A stretch of DNA of 51,693 nucleotides from IMG/VR virus record IMGVR_UViG_3300036393_000028, positions 1 to 51,693 of that record, one strand, 5' to 3'. Both the position numbers and the translations under genes were made by a program. The notes below the pieces were generated by a model. That model saw nothing but the letters and a program-made list of their open reading frames with translations, had not been told where the DNA came from and made no database searches. The stretch comes from a virus. This document shows positions 21,504 through 30,412 of this stretch, in pieces. How positions within the stretch are numbered: position 1 is the stretch's first letter; every line of letters starts with the position of its first letter.

Positions 21504-23401
21504 ACATCGAAGGAAAGAAGGGTGAGCCTGCCGGCGCAGAGTTGACCAAGCTTGTCGCTTTCTATGAAGAAGCGGTAGACGAGACCCTTGATGCCAGGAA
21601 GCGAAACGAAAGGACACGGGACTACTACGACGGGGTCCAGTACACGGCTGAAGAGGTGGCAGAGCTAAACAAGCGCGGTCAGCCGGCCCTCACCTTCAAT
21701 CACGTCAAGCGCAAGGTAAATTTCCTTCTCGGCCACGAGCAGGAGCGCCGTACCGATCCTAAGGCCTATCCTCGCAATATGCCGGATGAGGAGGGCGCCC
21801 AGGCCGCAACTGATATGCTGCGCTATGTGCAGGATGACCAGGACATGCCTGAAAAGCTGTCCGACGTCTTCGAATACATGATGCTGGAGGGGTTCGGCGG
21901 CGTCGAAGTACTCTATGACGTGAATAAGGGATGCGTCGACATCAAGGGATGGGCTTGGGATCGCCTGTTCTACGACCCCTATTCGTCAAAACATGACTTT
22001 TCGGACGCCATGTATCTGGGGGGCATCGTCTGGATGGACGTCAGTCGCGCGCAGGCGAAATATTCGGATAAAGTCGACATTATCAATGGCGCGGTCGCGG
22101 CCGGGAAGACCGAGTGGGAAACCTCGACCAGCGAAACCTACGACGACAAGCCGCGCAGGACCATGTGGGTCGATTTCAAGAAGCGTCCGCGCATGCTCAT
22201 CATTCAGATTTATTGGAACGACGAGGGCGTGTGGAAATGGGCGCACTTTTGCAGGGGTGGGTTCTTGAGGGGGCCAATTCCTGTTGCCTTTCTCGATGAC
22301 GACGGCGTTCCAGAGTGCCCGTTGATCCTTCAGGCCTCGTATGTAGACCGTGACAACGCCCGATATGGCGAAGCAGCGGAGCTTTTGGACCGCCAAGACG
22401 AGATTAACAAGAGGCGCAGTAAGATGCTGCACTTGATATCGGTCCAGCAGGTCATGGCCGATGAAGGTGCGGTTGACGATGTCGACAAAGCGCGCATTGA
22501 GCTCGCACGCCCTGACGGCTACATCGAGAAACGGCCGGGCCTGGATTTCAAGATCCTTGACACATCTAAGATGCTGCAGGGCCAGGCCGAGCTATTGGCC
22601 GAAGCCAAGGCCGAGATGGAAGGCGCCGGCCCCAATGCCGCGCTTATGGGCAAGCAAGGCTCATCTGCCTCCGGTCGCGCCGTGCTGGCGTCTCAGCAGG
22701 GTGGCTTGACCGAGCTCGCCCGCGTCTTCGGCCGGTACAAGCACTTCAAGACCCGCGTGTACCGGCAGGTCTGGAATCGGGTGAAGCAATTTGTCACCGC
22801 TGAAAAGTGGGTGCGTGTCACCGACGACGAGAAGAATATTAAGTTCGTCGGTTTCAACCGGAGGATGACGGTTGCCGAGGTCATTCTCAAGGAGGCTCAG
22901 CAGAAGGGGGCCGGTCCAGAGGATTTGGCGGCGCTCGAAAAAGCCATGATGGAGATCGACCCTGAGCGCGCGCAGTCGGATAGCGGCGAAGTCGCCAACA
23001 ATGTCGCGACGATGGACATGGACATCATCATTGATGAGGGCCCGGATACGGTTGTTATCCAGCAGGAGCAGTTCGGCGAAATCGTGGATCTTGTCCGTGC
23101 GGGCCTGCCTTTTGAGCCGGAGGATATCCTGGCGCTTTCGCAATTGAGGAAGAAGGACGAAGTTATCAAGCGCCTCCGCGAACGCAAGCAGACGCAGCAG
23201 CAGGCAGGCGGACCGCCGCCCGAGATCCTGGAAGCCGAGCTTCGGGAGAAGAATGCAGCTGCCTTCGACAGGGAACAGTCTGGCATCTCCAAGCAGATCG
23301 ACAATGCTGGGAAGGTCGCCACGCTACAGCAATATGGCCCCGCGCCGCCGGCAGATGCGCTGAGGCAGCAGGGGCCGCAGCCGCCGATGGGCGGTCAGTA
23401 G
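21488..23401 (+). CDS. Portal protein (P22-type)
   Basis: A 637-aa protein that should form the dodecameric vertex through which DNA is packaged and ejected. It has the P22/short-tail portal character: TRDYYDGVQYTAEEVAELNK, PALTFNHVKRKVNFLLGHEQ, EGFGGVEVLYDV, GWAWDRLFYDPYSSKHDFSD and a long C-terminal helical barrel-type tail rich in Gln and Pro. AGGAAG precedes the ATG; it overlaps the terminase stop by 16 nt. Confidence 0.9.
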   Translation: MEDAVDIEGKKGEPAGAELTKLVAFYEEAVDETLDARKRNERTRDYYDGVQYTAEEVAELNKRGQPALTFNHVKRKVNFLLGHEQERRTDPKAYPRNMPDEEGAQAATDMLRYVQDDQDMPEKLSDVFEYMMLEGFGGVEVLYDVNKGCVDIKGWAWDRLFYDPYSSKHDFSDAMYLGGIVWMDVSRAQAKYSDKVDIINGAVAAGKTEWETSTSETYDDKPRRTMWVDFKKRPRMLIIQIYWNDEGVWKWAHFCRGGFLRGPIPVAFLDDDGVPECPLILQASYVDRDNARYGEAAELLDRQDEINKRRSKMLHLISVQQVMADEGAVDDVDKARIELARPDGYIEKRPGLDFKILDTSKMLQGQAELLAEAKAEMEGAGPNAALMGKQGSSASGRAVLASQQGGLTELARVFGRYKHFKTRVYRQVWNRVKQFVTAEKWVRVTDDEKNIKFVGFNRRMTVAEVILKEAQQKGAGPEDLAALEKAMMEIDPERAQSDSGEVANNVATMDMDIIIDEGPDTVVIQQEQFGEIVDLVRAGLPFEPEDILALSQLRKKDEVIKRLRERKQTQQQAGGPPPEILEAELREKNAAAFDREQSGISKQIDNAGKVATLQQYGPAPPADALRQQGPQPPMGGQ

Positions 23402-23434
23402 TTTCTCACATCGGGATCAGATGAAGGTGACGAG

Positions 23435-23629
23435 TTGAAGTGGAACCACATGAGCGTCAAACCAAAGAAAGATGGTTGGTGCGCGCTCTACATACCTGAG
23501 ACCAAGCAGATAACTGCCGCTCTCTGGCAAGATGGCTCATGGTGGAACACTGACGATCTTGTCTGGGATGAAATCGAGGCCTTTGGCCGAATCTATCACT
23601 GGGCGCGTATGACGCTGCCGAAGAACTAG
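23435..23629 (+). CDS. Small hypothetical protein between portal and scaffold
   Basis: A 64-aa Trp-rich protein (KKDGWCALYIPETKQITAAL, then RIYHWARMTLPKN). The pattern, with a KDG near the start and a final H-W-x-x-x-P-like ending, recalls DUF551-like phage proteins. It starts at TTG 23435 (GAAGGTGA upstream) or ATG 23450. It is flanked by a TTTCTCACAT direct repeat after its own and the portal stop codons, as if inserted. Confidence 0.5.
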   Translation: MKWNHMSVKPKKDGWCALYIPETKQITAALWQDGSWWNTDDLVWDEIEAFGRIYHWARMTLPKN

Positions 23630-23711
23630 TTTTCTCACATTGAGAATAGCCGACGCCGGGCATCATCGGGCGAGTAGGGACGCCGCCTTACGGGCGATTG
23701 AAGGATCATCC

Positions 23712-24500
23712 ATGTCTGACGAAGCCGATGCCGCGGTAAAGCCGCTTTCTGAAATCTTTGGTGTGAAGCCAGACTCCGCTAAGGCGCCCGAGCCGGCCAA
23801 GGTCGAAGACCTCAAGCCTGTCGAGCAGCCGGCCGGAGAAGGTAAGGGCGAAAAAGCCGGGGAGACGCCAGCCCCGAAGGCCGAAGAAAAGAAAGAGGAG
23901 CCCGCACCGGTAAAGAAGGATGACCCTATTACGGCGATGCGCAAAGCGCTGAAGGCAACGCAACGCGAGCTGCAGGCCCTGAGAAATCAGAACCAGCAGC
24001 CCAAGGAGCAGAGCCAGGCGCCAGACCCGATCGTCGATGCCGCGGGTTTCTCCAAGCATATCAGTGACCAAGTCGGTGAACGGCTTTGGCAGGAAAGGCT
24101 TGCGGATGCCCAGGAGGATTTGAGCGAGAAACTAGGCGATGCCTATGAAGAAACGCTCGAAACCTTCACCGAGATGATGCGGGAACGCCCTCAGCTCTTC
24201 CAAGAGTGGCGCGCGTCGCGGAATCCCGGAAAATTCCTGATGAAGGCGGTGGAGGACCATCGCAAGCAACAGGAAATCGGCGACCCAGTCGCCTTTGCCG
24301 ATCGCATCCGAGCGGAGACCCGCAGGGAGATGTCGGCAGAGATCGACCAGCGGATAGCCGAAGGCATCAAGAAGGCGCTCGGACAGCGTCTCCCCAGCTC
24401 GCTGGCTGATGAGCAGACGCAGGGAAGTGGACGGGTTGAGCCCGAACCGCCCCCGCTGAAGCCGAAGTCAATCGGGCAGATCCTCGCAAAGCGAAAGTAG
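23712..24500 (+). CDS. Scaffolding protein
   Basis: A 262-aa, very charged helical protein: a Pro/Ala/Glu/Lys-rich first third, a coiled-coil region (ITAMRKALKATQRELQALRN) and a basic C-terminus (SIGQILAKRK). Position directly before the major capsid gene and composition are those of head scaffolds, which template prohead assembly and then leave. AAGGA stands before the ATG at 23712. Confidence 0.8.
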   Translation: MSDEADAAVKPLSEIFGVKPDSAKAPEPAKVEDLKPVEQPAGEGKGEKAGETPAPKAEEKKEEPAPVKKDDPITAMRKALKATQRELQALRNQNQQPKEQSQAPDPIVDAAGFSKHISDQVGERLWQERLADAQEDLSEKLGDAYEETLETFTEMMRERPQLFQEWRASRNPGKFLMKAVEDHRKQQEIGDPVAFADRIRAETRREMSAEIDQRIAEGIKKALGQRLPSSLADEQTQGSGRVEPEPPPLKPKSIGQILAKRK

Positions 24501-24511
24501 AAACAGCTTTG

Positions 24512-24531
24512 GCCCGCCGTGATGGCGCGCC
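24512..24531 (+). repeat. 20-bp direct repeat before the capsid gene, copy 1
   Basis: GCCCGCCGTGATGGCGCGCC occurs here, 25 bp before the major capsid start, and again at 41767-41786, 25 bp before the tail fibre start. The sequence contains a small GCC-GTGAT-GGC hairpin. A shared late regulatory or mRNA stabilising element is likely. Confidence 0.6.
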
Positions 24532-24555
24532 CGGCCCTTAGATGGAACTTTTATC

Positions 24556-25638
24556 ATGGCTAACACTACGACTGCCTCCGGTCTCACCGTTAAGCAGTGG
24601 GACTCCGACTTCTTCGAAGAATACGTCCAGGAGAACGCGTTTTCGCGTTATATGGGCGAGGACGAAAACAGCATCATCCAGCTCAAGGAAGACCTGAAGA
24701 AGAAGAAGGGCGACACGATCACATTCGCCCTGGTCAACAAGCTGAAGAACGCCGCGGTCATCGACAATGCGACCCTGGTCGGCAATGAAGAGCGCATGGA
24801 CCAGCGCTCGCATGCGCTGACGATCCATCAGCGCCGCAACGCTGTCGTCGTGCCTGCATTCGAGGGCCAGAAATCGGCCATTGACCTCCGTCAGGCCGCC
24901 AAGTCGGTCCTCAAGACGTGGTCGATGGAAGACACTCGGAATCTCATCATCGAGTGTCTCGGGGATATCAACGGCGTGCCGTATGCGCTCGCCAATGAGA
25001 CCCAGAAGGACGCATGGCTCGTCGACAATGCGGACCGCGTAGCTTTCGGCGCCCTTCGCTCGAACAACTCGGGCAACGACCATTCGGCCTCGCTGGCAAA
25101 CATCGACAATACGGCCGACAAGCTGTCGACCGACGCCCTCTCGATGCTCAAGCGCATGGCGCTGGCGGCCAACCCCAGGGTCAAGCCGATCTTGGTGGAG
25201 GGCGGCAAGCGCTTCTATGTCGCGTTCGCCGGCAATCGCACGTTCCGCGACCTCTCCAAGAGCGCTCCGGTCCAGAACGCTCAGCGCGAAACCGTCGTGA
25301 AGATGCAGGCCATCAAGCTCTTCGAGGGCGGTGACGTCGAGTGGGATGGTGTGATCGTCCACGAGATCGATGACATTCCGGTCTACGCCGGGGTCGGCGC
25401 TGGCGGCATCGATGTGTCGCCGGTCTACCTCTGCGGCGCCCAGGCGCTCGGAATGGGTTGGGCGAAGCGTTGGGAGTCGATCGACGACGAGACCGACTAC
25501 AAAGACAAGCAGGGTATCGCCATCCGTGGCTGGACCGATACCGATAAGCTGTACTTCGGAACCGGCGCCAACGATACCGCCGATCCCAAGCAGCATGGCG
25601 TGGTGACCGGCTATTACGCTGCCGTCGGCGACGCTTAA
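24556..25638 (+). CDS. Major capsid protein (N4-gp56 family type)
   Basis: A 360-aa shell protein of the HK97 fold class, N4-gp56/DUF4043 type. Characteristic phrases: GLTVKQWDSDFFEEYVQENA, FSRYMGEDENSIIQLKEDLK, KKKGDTITFALVNKL, RRNAVVVPAFEGQ and the C-terminal QALGMGWAKRW. Followed at once by a terminator-like hairpin, as is usual for highly expressed capsid genes. Confidence 0.92.
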   Translation: MANTTTASGLTVKQWDSDFFEEYVQENAFSRYMGEDENSIIQLKEDLKKKKGDTITFALVNKLKNAAVIDNATLVGNEERMDQRSHALTIHQRRNAVVVPAFEGQKSAIDLRQAAKSVLKTWSMEDTRNLIIECLGDINGVPYALANETQKDAWLVDNADRVAFGALRSNNSGNDHSASLANIDNTADKLSTDALSMLKRMALAANPRVKPILVEGGKRFYVAFAGNRTFRDLSKSAPVQNAQRETVVKMQAIKLFEGGDVEWDGVIVHEIDDIPVYAGVGAGGIDVSPVYLCGAQALGMGWAKRWESIDDETDYKDKQGIAIRGWTDTDKLYFGTGANDTADPKQHGVVTGYYAAVGDA

Positions 25639-25645
25639 TCATCAC

Positions 25646-25677
25646 GGGCGGGGCAATGACGCTCCGCCCCAATTTTC
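25646..25677 (+). terminator. Hairpin terminator after the major capsid gene
   Basis: GGGCGGGGC (25646-25654) pairs with GCTCCGCCC (25661-25669) in a 9-bp stem with one G-T, loop AATGAC, then CAATTTT. It would reduce, not stop, downstream late transcription, keeping capsid mRNA highest. Confidence 0.65.
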
Positions 25678-25701
25678 CATCCCGAAAAAGGACACTCCAC
25701 A

Positions 25702-26133
25702 ATGGCTACTTTCATTGCAGCCGCTGCCGCTGCTAGCGCGCCGGTCGCTGCCTCTCGCATCGCGGGCCAGCCTGTCACCGTTTACAGTGAGTATGCGATC
25801 GGTGCCGCCCTGGCACTGAATGATCTCATTCGCATGGTCAAAATGCCGGCAGGTGCTCGTGTGCTCGGCGTCACGCTCGGCGCTGACGACCTCGATACAG
25901 GCGGTTCGCCGGCCATCACTCTCGATGTCGGTGACGACGCTGACCCCGATCGCTATGTCGCCGCTTCGACCATCGGCCAGACCGGCGCCGCGCCTACAGG
26001 GGCGATCCTGAAAGCGGGCTTCGGCTACGTCTATTCTGAAGACGACACGATCGACATCCTCGTCAAGGCAGCGCCGGCCACTGGCGCGACGACCGGCACG
26101 CTGCGTTTGGCGGCCACCTACGTCACGCCCTAA
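25702..26133 (+). CDS. Head decoration or head-associated protein
   Basis: A 143-aa Ala/Thr/Gly-rich beta protein (VYSEYAIGAALALNDLIRMV, KMPAGARVLGVTLGADDL). Proteins of this type directly follow N4-gp56 capsid genes and probably decorate the head. It has its own good ribosome site (AAAAAGGACAC) after the terminator hairpin. Confidence 0.65.
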   Translation: MATFIAAAAAASAPVAASRIAGQPVTVYSEYAIGAALALNDLIRMVKMPAGARVLGVTLGADDLDTGGSPAITLDVGDDADPDRYVAASTIGQTGAAPTGAILKAGFGYVYSEDDTIDILVKAAPATGATTGTLRLAATYVTP

Positions 26134-26145
26134 GGAGAAAAACCA

Positions 26146-26391
26146 ATGGCACGACACAAGAAGAACCCCGACGCACCGGTCCAGGAAGGCGAGCAGGCCG
26201 AACCGGCGACCGAGAAGGCTTCTAAGGCCTCAGCGCCCGAATTCGTCTTCGTCGGAGATCAGAACGGCCACGGCCCGCAGGAGCTGCAGCTGTACGGCCT
26301 GATCTTCGTGAAGAAGGGGCCTGCTGTTGAGGTCGATGACCCGGCGGCGGCCAAGAAGCTCGCCGCCAACAGCCATTTCAAAGCAGCCTGA
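26146..26391 (+). CDS. Small head-region protein
   Basis: An 81-aa protein with a charged N-terminus and a beta-rich half (FVFVGDQNGHGPQELQLYGL, then DPAAAKKLAANSHFKAA). Function unknown; place among head completion genes. A terminator-like hairpin follows. Confidence 0.55.
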   Translation: MARHKKNPDAPVQEGEQAEPATEKASKASAPEFVFVGDQNGHGPQELQLYGLIFVKKGPAVEVDDPAAAKKLAANSHFKAA

Positions 26392-26394
26392 CCT

Positions 26395-26420
26395 GAGGCG
26401 GGGGAGACCTCGCCTCTCTT
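26395..26420 (+). terminator. Hairpin, probable attenuating terminator
   Basis: GAGGCG (26395-26400) pairs with CGCCTC (26411-26416), extended by a G-T and GG/CC inner pairs, followed by TCTTTCC. It has the same make-up (9-bp stem with one G-T at the seventh pair) as the hairpin after the capsid gene. Confidence 0.5.
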
Positions 26421-26438
26421 TCCTCCCGAGGCGTCGAA

Positions 26439-26792
26439 ATGGCAACAATCGCGAAACTCGAAAAGGCTGTTCTCCAGGATCTGCGCATGCTCGCGGCCGA
26501 AGAGACGCCGCCGGCCTATCTCGCGGCGATCGTGCGTGAGCGCTATCTTGATCGCCTGCCGACGCTCACCAAGGACGATTACGCCGACTGGGAGGCCGAA
26601 GTCATTCCCGACGAGGCTCTGCCCGGCCTGCGCCTTGTCATCGCTCACGAGTGCGCTCGCCCATTCGGTAAGTCCAGTTCGCTCATCCCGACGCCGCCTT
26701 TCCGCTCGCTGGAGGAGGAAGGCCTGCACAAGCTCGCCCTCTATATGCGGATCAAGACAACCTATCGACCGGTGAAGGCCACGTATTTCTGA
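26439..26792 (+). CDS. Head completion / adaptor-type protein (P22 gp4-like position)
   Basis: A 117-aa helical protein (MATIAKLEKAVLQDLRMLAA, then LTKDDYADWEAEVIPDEALP). Its place directly before the gp10-like gene is that of the portal-bound adaptor (gp4) in P22-like phages, but the sequence identity to it is not evident by eye. The next gene starts on its final base. Confidence 0.6.
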   Translation: MATIAKLEKAVLQDLRMLAAEETPPAYLAAIVRERYLDRLPTLTKDDYADWEAEVIPDEALPGLRLVIAHECARPFGKSSSLIPTPPFRSLEEEGLHKLALYMRIKTTYRPVKATYF

Positions 26793-28327
26793 TGGTCGCC
26801 CTTCCGCTTCCCATGGGCTCAAATCCGGGCCGGTACGAGGAGATCAACCGGCAACGGCTGATCAACTGCTATTTCGAGCCCGGCGCTACCAAGAAGAACG
26901 GCACCATCTTCATGGTGGCTGGCTCGGTACGCTTCGTGCCGGTCTCCGCATCGCAGTTTCGCGGCGGGATCGAGTGCGACGGCATCATTTACGGGGTCTG
27001 GGCGGACGGCGCCTATAAGGTCACCTCGGGCGGCCTTACGCAATTCCTGGGCTATGTGACCGGCTCTAAGCGCGTTTGGCTGGCAAAGAACGGCGCCGAC
27101 ATCGGACCTCGCTCGCAGGCGAAGGTTTCGCCCAATTTTACGGTTCAGGAGCAGACGACAGTCCCGCGCAAGCTTGTCCTTCAGGCTGCGACCGGGTTTT
27201 TTGGCCTCAGCGGCACGGGGCCGGCTTCGACGGCACAGATCGGTATCGTGACGGACAATGGCGATTATTTCCTGATCGAGCAGGACAAGCTGGAGCAGGT
27301 GGGTACGTCCGACCTACCGAAGTTCATCAGCATCTGTGAGATCGACGGGTATTTCATCCTGGTGGCCGCCGACGGAAGGTTTTTCACCACGGCGATCAAC
27401 AATGGCCGGATAATCAACGGTCTCGACGTCGCCGCTGCTGAGGGCAGCCGGGACAAGAACGTCGCCGGCATCGCTCACCGGCTCGAGCTGTGGATTCTCG
27501 GCAAGGAGACCACGGAAATCTGGCGCGATGTCGCCAACCCGGAGGGGTCGCCATTCTCCCGCCTGCCTGGCGCCGTGCTGCCAAAAGGGGCGGGCGCAGC
27601 GCAAAGCATAAGGGAAGTGGATAACGGCATTGCCTGGGTGGGCAATGACTTCCTTGTGTATCGGAATGATGGCTATGCGCCGGTCCGTATCAGCATCTTC
27701 GCGGTCGAGCATGCTATTCAGAATGACCCGAACCCGCAGGACATCGAGGCAGACGTCTGGACCGAAAACGGCCATACCTTCTACGCCTTGACCGGCACGG
27801 ATTGGACCTGGGTGCTCGATTTTGCGACCATGCAGTGGCATGAGCGTGTCAGTTATGGGCAAAAGCGCTGGCGCGGCCGGGGCTGCATCCGCGCCTTTGA
27901 CAAGAACATCGTCGGCTCACGCGATGACGGCGCGCTCTATGAGATGCAGAGCGAGGTCCGCAAGGAGTTCGGCCTGCCGCTGGTCTGCCGGATCAGGGCG
28001 CCATCCTTCGACGCCTTCCCCGATCCGATCGCCTATGACGAGATCAACATTCGGATCGTCACCGGCAAGGCCAAGGTGAAGGGCTCGAAGATCGAAACCG
28101 ATCCGGTGATGACGCTACGGTGGTCGGATGACGCCGCGACCTTCACCGGTACGCGCCAGATCAGCTTGGGCAAGATCGGAGAGAATAGGACGCTTGTCCG
28201 CTCGCACATGCTGGGCTCGGGCAATCCAGCCGTCCCGCGCACCTGGGAGTTCGAAGTGAGCGACGATCATGTCGTCGCTATCTCAGCGGTAGACATCAAT
28301 CCGGAAGCGCGCCCCGATGGCCAGTAA
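26792..28327 (+). CDS. Packaged DNA stabilisation protein (P22 gp10-like)
   Basis: A 511-aa tail hub protein that should plug the portal and hold packaged DNA. Hallmarks are the start ALPLPMGSNPGRYEEINRQR, LINCYFEPGA, GVWADGAYKV, HRLELWILGKETTEIWRDVA, GIAWVGNDFLVYRNDGYAPV, and the C-terminal MTLRWSDDAATFTGTRQISL followed by an HMLGSGNPAVPRTWEFEVSD phrase. The next gene overlaps by 11 nt. Confidence 0.9.
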   Translation: MVALPLPMGSNPGRYEEINRQRLINCYFEPGATKKNGTIFMVAGSVRFVPVSASQFRGGIECDGIIYGVWADGAYKVTSGGLTQFLGYVTGSKRVWLAKNGADIGPRSQAKVSPNFTVQEQTTVPRKLVLQAATGFFGLSGTGPASTAQIGIVTDNGDYFLIEQDKLEQVGTSDLPKFISICEIDGYFILVAADGRFFTTAINNGRIINGLDVAAAEGSRDKNVAGIAHRLELWILGKETTEIWRDVANPEGSPFSRLPGAVLPKGAGAAQSIREVDNGIAWVGNDFLVYRNDGYAPVRISIFAVEHAIQNDPNPQDIEADVWTENGHTFYALTGTDWTWVLDFATMQWHERVSYGQKRWRGRGCIRAFDKNIVGSRDDGALYEMQSEVRKEFGLPLVCRIRAPSFDAFPDPIAYDEINIRIVTGKAKVKGSKIETDPVMTLRWSDDAATFTGTRQISLGKIGENRTLVRSHMLGSGNPAVPRTWEFEVSDDHVVAISAVDINPEARPDGQ

Positions 28328-28790
28328 CGCTATCGTCGCACCGCGTGGCTCTGCCTTCTTGAGCGAGCGAGGCAACCTGACGCCCGCATGGCATAATTAC
28401 CTGTCGCAAATCGAGGTTTTGACCAAAGGAATAACGGTCACAGATACCGGAGCTGCACTCGCGCAGATTGCCGATCGCATCGACACTCTTGAGGCGCAAG
28501 TGGCAGAGGCAGAAAAGATATTTTCTGAACGCAACTGGGCCTTCGTATCTCGCCCCGCCAGTGAGATAGCTGTGGCCGGCGGTGGACAATTGCTCACGGT
28601 CCACCACGATCTGGGGACCAAACACCTGATCGCCCGGGGCTACAACGACGACTTTTCTGGCGGAAACTCTACAACGCACTGGGCGCGCATCATCGACGAG
28701 AACACCATAGAGATAATGCTGAGCGGGGGATCTTACGGGGGTAACGGCACGCCTGCCGCGTTGGTTTTGGGCTTCTACGGGTATGAATGA
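28317..28790 (+). CDS. Tandem paralogue 1: tail-associated coiled-coil protein
   Basis: A 157-aa protein: an N-terminal motif (GNLTPAWHNYLSQIE), a coiled coil (QIADRIDTLEAQVAEAEKI) and a beta C-terminal domain with VHHDLGTKHLIARGY. The same order recurs in the two following genes. Probably a trimeric tail appendage protein. No named family. Confidence 0.6.
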   Translation: MASNAIVAPRGSAFLSERGNLTPAWHNYLSQIEVLTKGITVTDTGAALAQIADRIDTLEAQVAEAEKIFSERNWAFVSRPASEIAVAGGGQLLTVHHDLGTKHLIARGYNDDFSGGNSTTHWARIIDENTIEIMLSGGSYGGNGTPAALVLGFYGYE

Positions 28791-29241
28791 CAACATAACC
28801 ATGCCGCTCTCGCCCGTGGTGGACGCGAGGCTTATGGCACATCCGGAATGGCGCCGGTATCTCGGTGCAACGCGGGAGTCGATCAAGCTGTTGCAGGACC
28901 TCATTGAAGCTGGCGGCGGTGCCGAAGGGCTTTCCGAGCGCCTCTCGGCCCTGATGGCCCGCATCAATGCTCTCACGGAACAAGCGGCCAATCAGCACGA
29001 ACGCCTGGTGGCGTGGCAAGGCACAAATGATGAGGCCGGCACCAAGGTGCAGTTCAATCATGATCTCGGCACCCGCAATCTGTTCTGGTTCATCAGGAGC
29101 CCGACATCAGGAGTGATCCTGACGCGATACCGGGAGCTGGAGCAAACCGAATCCTCGGTGCGCCTTCGGGATGATGACTACGACCCCATCCCGGCCGGCA
29201 TGGACGCAACATTCATCGGAGTGATCAGTGACCGCTACTGA
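28783..29241 (+). CDS. Tandem paralogue 2: tail-associated coiled-coil protein
   Basis: A 152-aa protein with SPVVDARLMAHPEWRRYLGA, a coiled coil (LSERLSALMARINALTEQAA) and NHDLGTRNLFWFIRSP in the C-terminal domain, parallel to the genes before and after it. It overlaps both by 8 and 14 nt. Function inferred only as virion-associated. Confidence 0.6.
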   Translation: MNDNITMPLSPVVDARLMAHPEWRRYLGATRESIKLLQDLIEAGGGAEGLSERLSALMARINALTEQAANQHERLVAWQGTNDEAGTKVQFNHDLGTRNLFWFIRSPTSGVILTRYRELEQTESSVRLRDDDYDPIPAGMDATFIGVISDRY

Positions 29242-29701
29242 TGTCGGCTTGCCCGACAGCCCGGTTGTGGACGGCAGGCGACATCTTACGTCCGAATGGC
29301 TTCATGCTCTCGGTGAGATTGAGAAGTTGAACAGCCTGAAGGTGGCGTACGAGAAGATCGCTGACGCGAATGTGCAGGTAATTTGGGATGCTCTTAGCGA
29401 GGCGGAAGGGGCATTTGACGCGGTCCTAGCGCGACCCGTTCCGAACAATATCGTTTCCACGGCCTTTCCGTTTGAGAGGGCCCCTCCAGTGACGCAAGGC
29501 ATTCCGCATGAGCTGGGGACGACTGTCTACATTCCCATGGTCCAGCAGAGCAACATTGTCAGCACCGGTTTCTGGATGATGCCCATCCCTTCGAACGGCT
29601 TTACTAACATGCCAACAAAGGACGCAAACATCTGGAATCTCGCGGGCTCCATCGCCAGCTCGCCGGACCAAGTTTGGTTCACATTCGCGATTACAGCTTG
29701 A
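29228..29701 (+). CDS. Tandem paralogue 3: tail-associated protein
   Basis: A 157-aa protein with SPVVDGRRHLTSEWLHALGE, a helical stretch and PHELGTTVYIPMVQQ in the C-terminal domain, the third member of the set. The start GTG/ATG region overlaps the previous gene by 14 nt. Virion role inferred. Confidence 0.6.
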   Translation: MTATDVGLPDSPVVDGRRHLTSEWLHALGEIEKLNSLKVAYEKIADANVQVIWDALSEAEGAFDAVLARPVPNNIVSTAFPFERAPPVTQGIPHELGTTVYIPMVQQSNIVSTGFWMMPIPSNGFTNMPTKDANIWNLAGSIASSPDQVWFTFAITA

Positions 29702-29713
29702 AGGATTGAAGTC

Positions 29714-30406
29714 ATGAGCATCTGGGGCAGCATCACCGGATCTGATGCCATCAAGGACGCCGCCAAGATCCAGGCCAAGGCCACGCGTGAAGCGGTTGCC
29801 GCTCAGCGTGAGGCTGGTGACGCGGCGGTGGGCTATTATACGCCCTATCGCGAAGGCGGCCTGTCCGCCTGGGACCGGCTCATGCAGTATGCTGGCGTGA
29901 AGGGCGTCGATGCGCAGAAGGCGGCCTTCGACGAGTTCAAGGACTCGCCCGGCGTCGAGTTTTTCAAGGACCGCGGCATTCAGGCAATCGACCGGAGTGC
30001 GGCGGCGGCAGGAGGCCTGAAGAGTGGGCGCACGCTGATCGACCTCGATCGTTTCGGCCAAGGCCTCGCCGAGCAGTCTTTTGGCGACCACAAGAACGAT
30101 CTCCGCTATCTCAGCGACACCGGTTATGGCGCATCTGCCGCCAGCGCAAACGCGCGCTTGGGCACCGCTGCCCGTGTCGGTGATCTGACCATGGACGGTG
30201 CACGCACTCAGGCCGAGCTCGCTTATCAGAGGGGCCAGATCGTCCCGAACCTGATTTCGGGCGTCGCTGGCATCGGCGCTGATCTCTTCGGCCGCTGGAT
30301 CGGCAGTCGGGCCAAGAAGGAAAATCCCTATGCGTCCGATCCGGGATTTGCGGGCTCGAGCTATCGGCCGGTCGGCTCTACTTCCCGCTTTGGCGGTGCG
30401 AGGTAA
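29714..30406 (+). CDS. DNA ejection (pilot) protein, first of three
   Basis: A 230-aa Ala/Gly-rich protein (MSIWGSITGSDAIKDAAKIQ ... GLSAWDRLMQYAGVKGVDAQ, later a Gly-rich hydrophobic LISGVAGIGADLF). Small Ala-rich proteins at this place (P22 gp7-like) are carried in the head and ejected with DNA to form a conduit across the envelope. Assignment is by position and composition. Confidence 0.7.
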   Translation: MSIWGSITGSDAIKDAAKIQAKATREAVAAQREAGDAAVGYYTPYREGGLSAWDRLMQYAGVKGVDAQKAAFDEFKDSPGVEFFKDRGIQAIDRSAAAAGGLKSGRTLIDLDRFGQGLAEQSFGDHKNDLRYLSDTGYGASAASANARLGTAARVGDLTMDGARTQAELAYQRGQIVPNLISGVAGIGADLFGRWIGSRAKKENPYASDPGFAGSSYRPVGSTSRFGGAR

Positions 30407-30412
30407 CATCAC

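Noticed and set aside
24521-24531. Insertion sequence ends at the 20-bp repeats
   Set aside because: No transposase gene, no inverted ends and no target duplication near either copy.
24538-25596. 352-aa minus-strand frame opposite the capsid gene
   Set aside because: Long only because of the capsid codon usage; the plus strand encodes an evident N4-gp56 type capsid protein.
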